This document shows, piece by piece, positions 11,396 through 12,874 of a stretch of 12,874 nucleotides of DNA (its first letter is position 1; each line of letters opens with the position of its first letter). Made by a program: the position numbers and the translations under genes. Origin of the DNA: Thermococcus sp. (GTDB lineage Archaea; Methanobacteriota_B; Thermococci; Thermococcales; Thermococcaceae); contig JALSNG010000045.1 in assembly GCA_026987155.1 (NCBI GenBank), forward strand, positions 1-12,874. Direction: 5' to 3'. The notes beneath the pieces were generated by a model. It made no database searches. It was not told the origin of the DNA and saw nothing but the letters and a program-made list of their open reading frames with translations.

Positions 11396-11772
11396 TCTCC
11401 TTCACCCCCAAATATGGGGACAACTTCTTGGAGCCGTGGAAGAACCTTCCTTTCGAGCTCCATTATCTCTTCGAGGGCTTCTAAGTCAGTATCGCTGAAA
11501 TCCTGAACTACTTCCCCGAAGAGATGGATTTCTTCATTCCTTATTACCCTACCTATGACCCTGACAATCTGGCCGTTCTCCGGAAGGACGTTTTCTTCAC
11601 TTTCCACGAGTATCACGCCGGTTCCATCGTCTACCCAGAAGGTGTAATCTATTTTATCCACTTTGAACGCCTTTCCGATTATTGCGACCCTCGTGTCGTC
11701 CTCGCCGATCTCGCCTATCTTCCTCTCCACTGCGGGTTTCCTTCGCCTGTAGGTTCTCTCTGGGTTCTCCAC
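11392..11772 (-). CDS. rpa14: Replication protein A, 14-kDa-type subunit
   Basis: A 126-residue single-OB-fold protein, the small core subunit of the archaeal RPA trimer. The OB strands are visible as TRVAIIGKAFKVDKI, YTFWVDDGTGVILVES, GQIVRVIGRVIRN and IHLFGEVVQDFS. The basic N-terminus (RTYRRRKPAVERK) and helical C-terminus (LEALEEIMELERKVLPRLQEV) fit a trimerisation role like that of eukaryotic RPA14/RPA32 cores. The start is a GTG at 11772, directly after the TGA of rpa41 with no gap; GGAGGTG in the end of rpa41 lies 6 nt upstream. It overlaps rpa32 by 4 nt. Translation of all three subunits is thus tightly coupled, which fits a fixed stoichiometry. Confidence 0.92.
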   Translation of the reverse strand: MENPERTYRRRKPAVERKIGEIGEDDTRVAIIGKAFKVDKIDYTFWVDDGTGVILVESEENVLPENGQIVRVIGRVIRNEEIHLFGEVVQDFSDTDLEALEEIMELERKVLPRLQEVVPIFGGEGE

Positions 11773-12837
11773 TCACAACACCTCCTTAAGGGCTTCTCTG
11801 AGCTCCCCTCTCACGCGGGCTATCTCCCGCCTCTCATCTATCTCTTCCCATCCAAAGGCCTTTAGAAAGACGCCGAGGAAGCGATCCTCGATAACGTTCC
11901 CCCTGACGAGTATCTCCTTTCCGAGGAGGGTGTAGTACTCTTCCTCTGCAAGCTTTCTTCCCGCTTCCTTGAGGGTCAACCCACTATCAATTAGCTCCTT
12001 AAGTTTCTCTGAGATTTCTTCCGGATCGGTTCCAATGAGTTCCGCGGCCTCGTCCCCAAAGAGCGTCGTCCTGATGTACCCCGTGGAATCATCGAGGCCA
12101 AAGTCGAGGATAGTTACTTTAATTGGCTGAACTTCCCCGTGCTCGGGGCATATCCAGGTGTTCGCCGTTGCGTCGTAGTCGACCTTTCTCCTGCACTGTG
12201 GGCAGGCGTCGTAGACGGTAACGCGGTAGAGCTTTGCTATCGTTCCCCTAACCTCAACGAACTTCTCGCCACCAGTCAGTTCTCCTATCTTTGTCCTCCG
12301 GTAGTTATAGCTCCTCACCTCCTCTATTGGAGGTATTCCAGCCACCCTCGGGTCATCGGGATTGGGGATTATCCTCGTCTTGAAATAGGTGTGTAGCTCT
12401 ATCCCATTCCTTCCCTCGCGCACACTCGGATCGATGACCTTTATGACGTCTCCTGGGTTGAGTTCGCTGTGATATTTGCTCACAAAGCCATCCCACAGAA
12501 CGAGCCTCGCCCTTCCAGTGGAGTCGTACACTATGAGGTTGGCCACCCTTCCGGTGGACCCGTCTTTCTTTTTATACTCCCTCGGGGGATACTTTCTGAG
12601 AACCCTTGTAACCACGTTAACCCCGCTCATGCCAGGAACAAGATCCGCTATATGTAGGAGTTCTTCATCCCCTTCGAGGTTTACACCGAGTTCTTCCGCG
12701 AGCATCAAAGCGGCAGCGTGTTCCGATATCCCTTCTCTCTTTGATATCTCGTGAATTCTCTTCACTATTTCATCCCGTGAGAGGTTTCGCTGCCTCTCGA
12801 TAACGCCTATTATCTCGTCCTTTGTAAGCACTCCCAT
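11773..12837 (-). CDS. rpa41: Replication protein A, 41-kDa-type large subunit
   Basis: A 354-residue protein, the usual size of Thermococcales RPA41. An N-terminal helical region (about 1-55, including NLSRDEIVKRIHE) is followed by a DNA-binding OB fold (about 65-160, VNVVTRVLRKYPP ... IVYDSTGRARLVLWDGF ... GDVIKVIDPSVREG) and a second OB fold (about 184-330) holding a zinc ribbon with C212, C215, C230 and H233. This C-C-C-H zinc site is the hallmark of RPA70-like C-terminal domains. It is the main ssDNA-binding subunit. The frame runs on to the window edge, but GGTGAG 5 nt before the ATG at 12837 settles that start. It heads the operon rpa41-rpa14-rpa32; the promoter is probably just beyond the window. 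Confidence 0.94.
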   Translation of the reverse strand: MGVLTKDEIIGVIERQRNLSRDEIVKRIHEISKREGISEHAAALMLAEELGVNLEGDEELLHIADLVPGMSGVNVVTRVLRKYPPREYKKKDGSTGRVANLIVYDSTGRARLVLWDGFVSKYHSELNPGDVIKVIDPSVREGRNGIELHTYFKTRIIPNPDDPRVAGIPPIEEVRSYNYRRTKIGELTGGEKFVEVRGTIAKLYRVTVYDACPQCRRKVDYDATANTWICPEHGEVQPIKVTILDFGLDDSTGYIRTTLFGDEAAELIGTDPEEISEKLKELIDSGLTLKEAGRKLAEEEYYTLLGKEILVRGNVIEDRFLGVFLKAFGWEEIDERREIARVRGELREALKEVL

Positions 12838-12874
12838 AACACTCACCTTAATGGTAATCCTTGTCCCCACTATT

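Noticed and set aside
1..12874. CRISPR array, tRNA/rRNA genes, insertion sequence ends
   Set aside because: No regularly spaced direct repeats, no tRNA-like arms with a conserved GGTTCGAATC-type segment, and no transposase or terminal inverted repeats were seen by eye.

Overview
The window looks like a piece of a Thermococcales chromosome, probably Thermococcus. It carries archaeal aIF2 gamma, ribosomal protein S6e, the Sec61-beta-type SecG subunit, the three-subunit RPA of Thermococcales, a Clp1/Grc3-type RNA 5'-kinase and the ether-lipid enzyme DGGGP synthase. Genes are packed tightly. They are preceded by TATA boxes about 25 nt before the inferred transcription start and by GGTGA/GGAGG-type ribosome binding sites.

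Left part (1-5500). A truncated HD-domain protein runs off the left edge. Divergent from it is a DUF104/PIN (VapBC-type) toxin-antitoxin pair. The pair ends exactly where a convergent translation-linked unit ends: aIF2 gamma followed by an FCF1-like PIN protein. Upstream of aIF2 gamma lies an unrecognised 455-residue secreted protein gene with its own promoter. It separates aIF2 gamma from S6e, its frequent archaeal neighbour. S6e is divergent from secG.

Middle (5500-9760). A protein with a PRC-barrel-like N-terminus and a long coiled coil converges on secG, with the two stop codons overlapping in TTAA. It shares a promoter region with a divergent EngB-type GTPase. EngB overlaps tail-to-tail with an Lrp/AsnC-type regulator. 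Beyond a divergent promoter region containing a candidate palindromic operator come the polynucleotide 5'-hydroxyl kinase, DGGGP synthase, and a small cytosolic protein of unknown function coupled to the latter.

Right part (9760-12874). A HepT/MntA toxin-antitoxin module ends inside the 3' end of a convergent rpa41-rpa14-rpa32 operon, which encodes the single-stranded-DNA-binding complex.

No tRNA, rRNA, CRISPR array or insertion sequence was seen. The observations most worth a second look are: both toxin-antitoxin modules sit tail-to-tail against essential operons; the secreted protein gene interrupts the S6e/aIF2 gamma neighbourhood; the coiled-coil protein has a CdvA-like layout; several hairpins are centred on stop codons; a 16-bp inverted repeat brackets S6e/secG; and compact palindromes lie in the promoters of the Lrp-type regulator/kinase pair and of DGGGP synthase.
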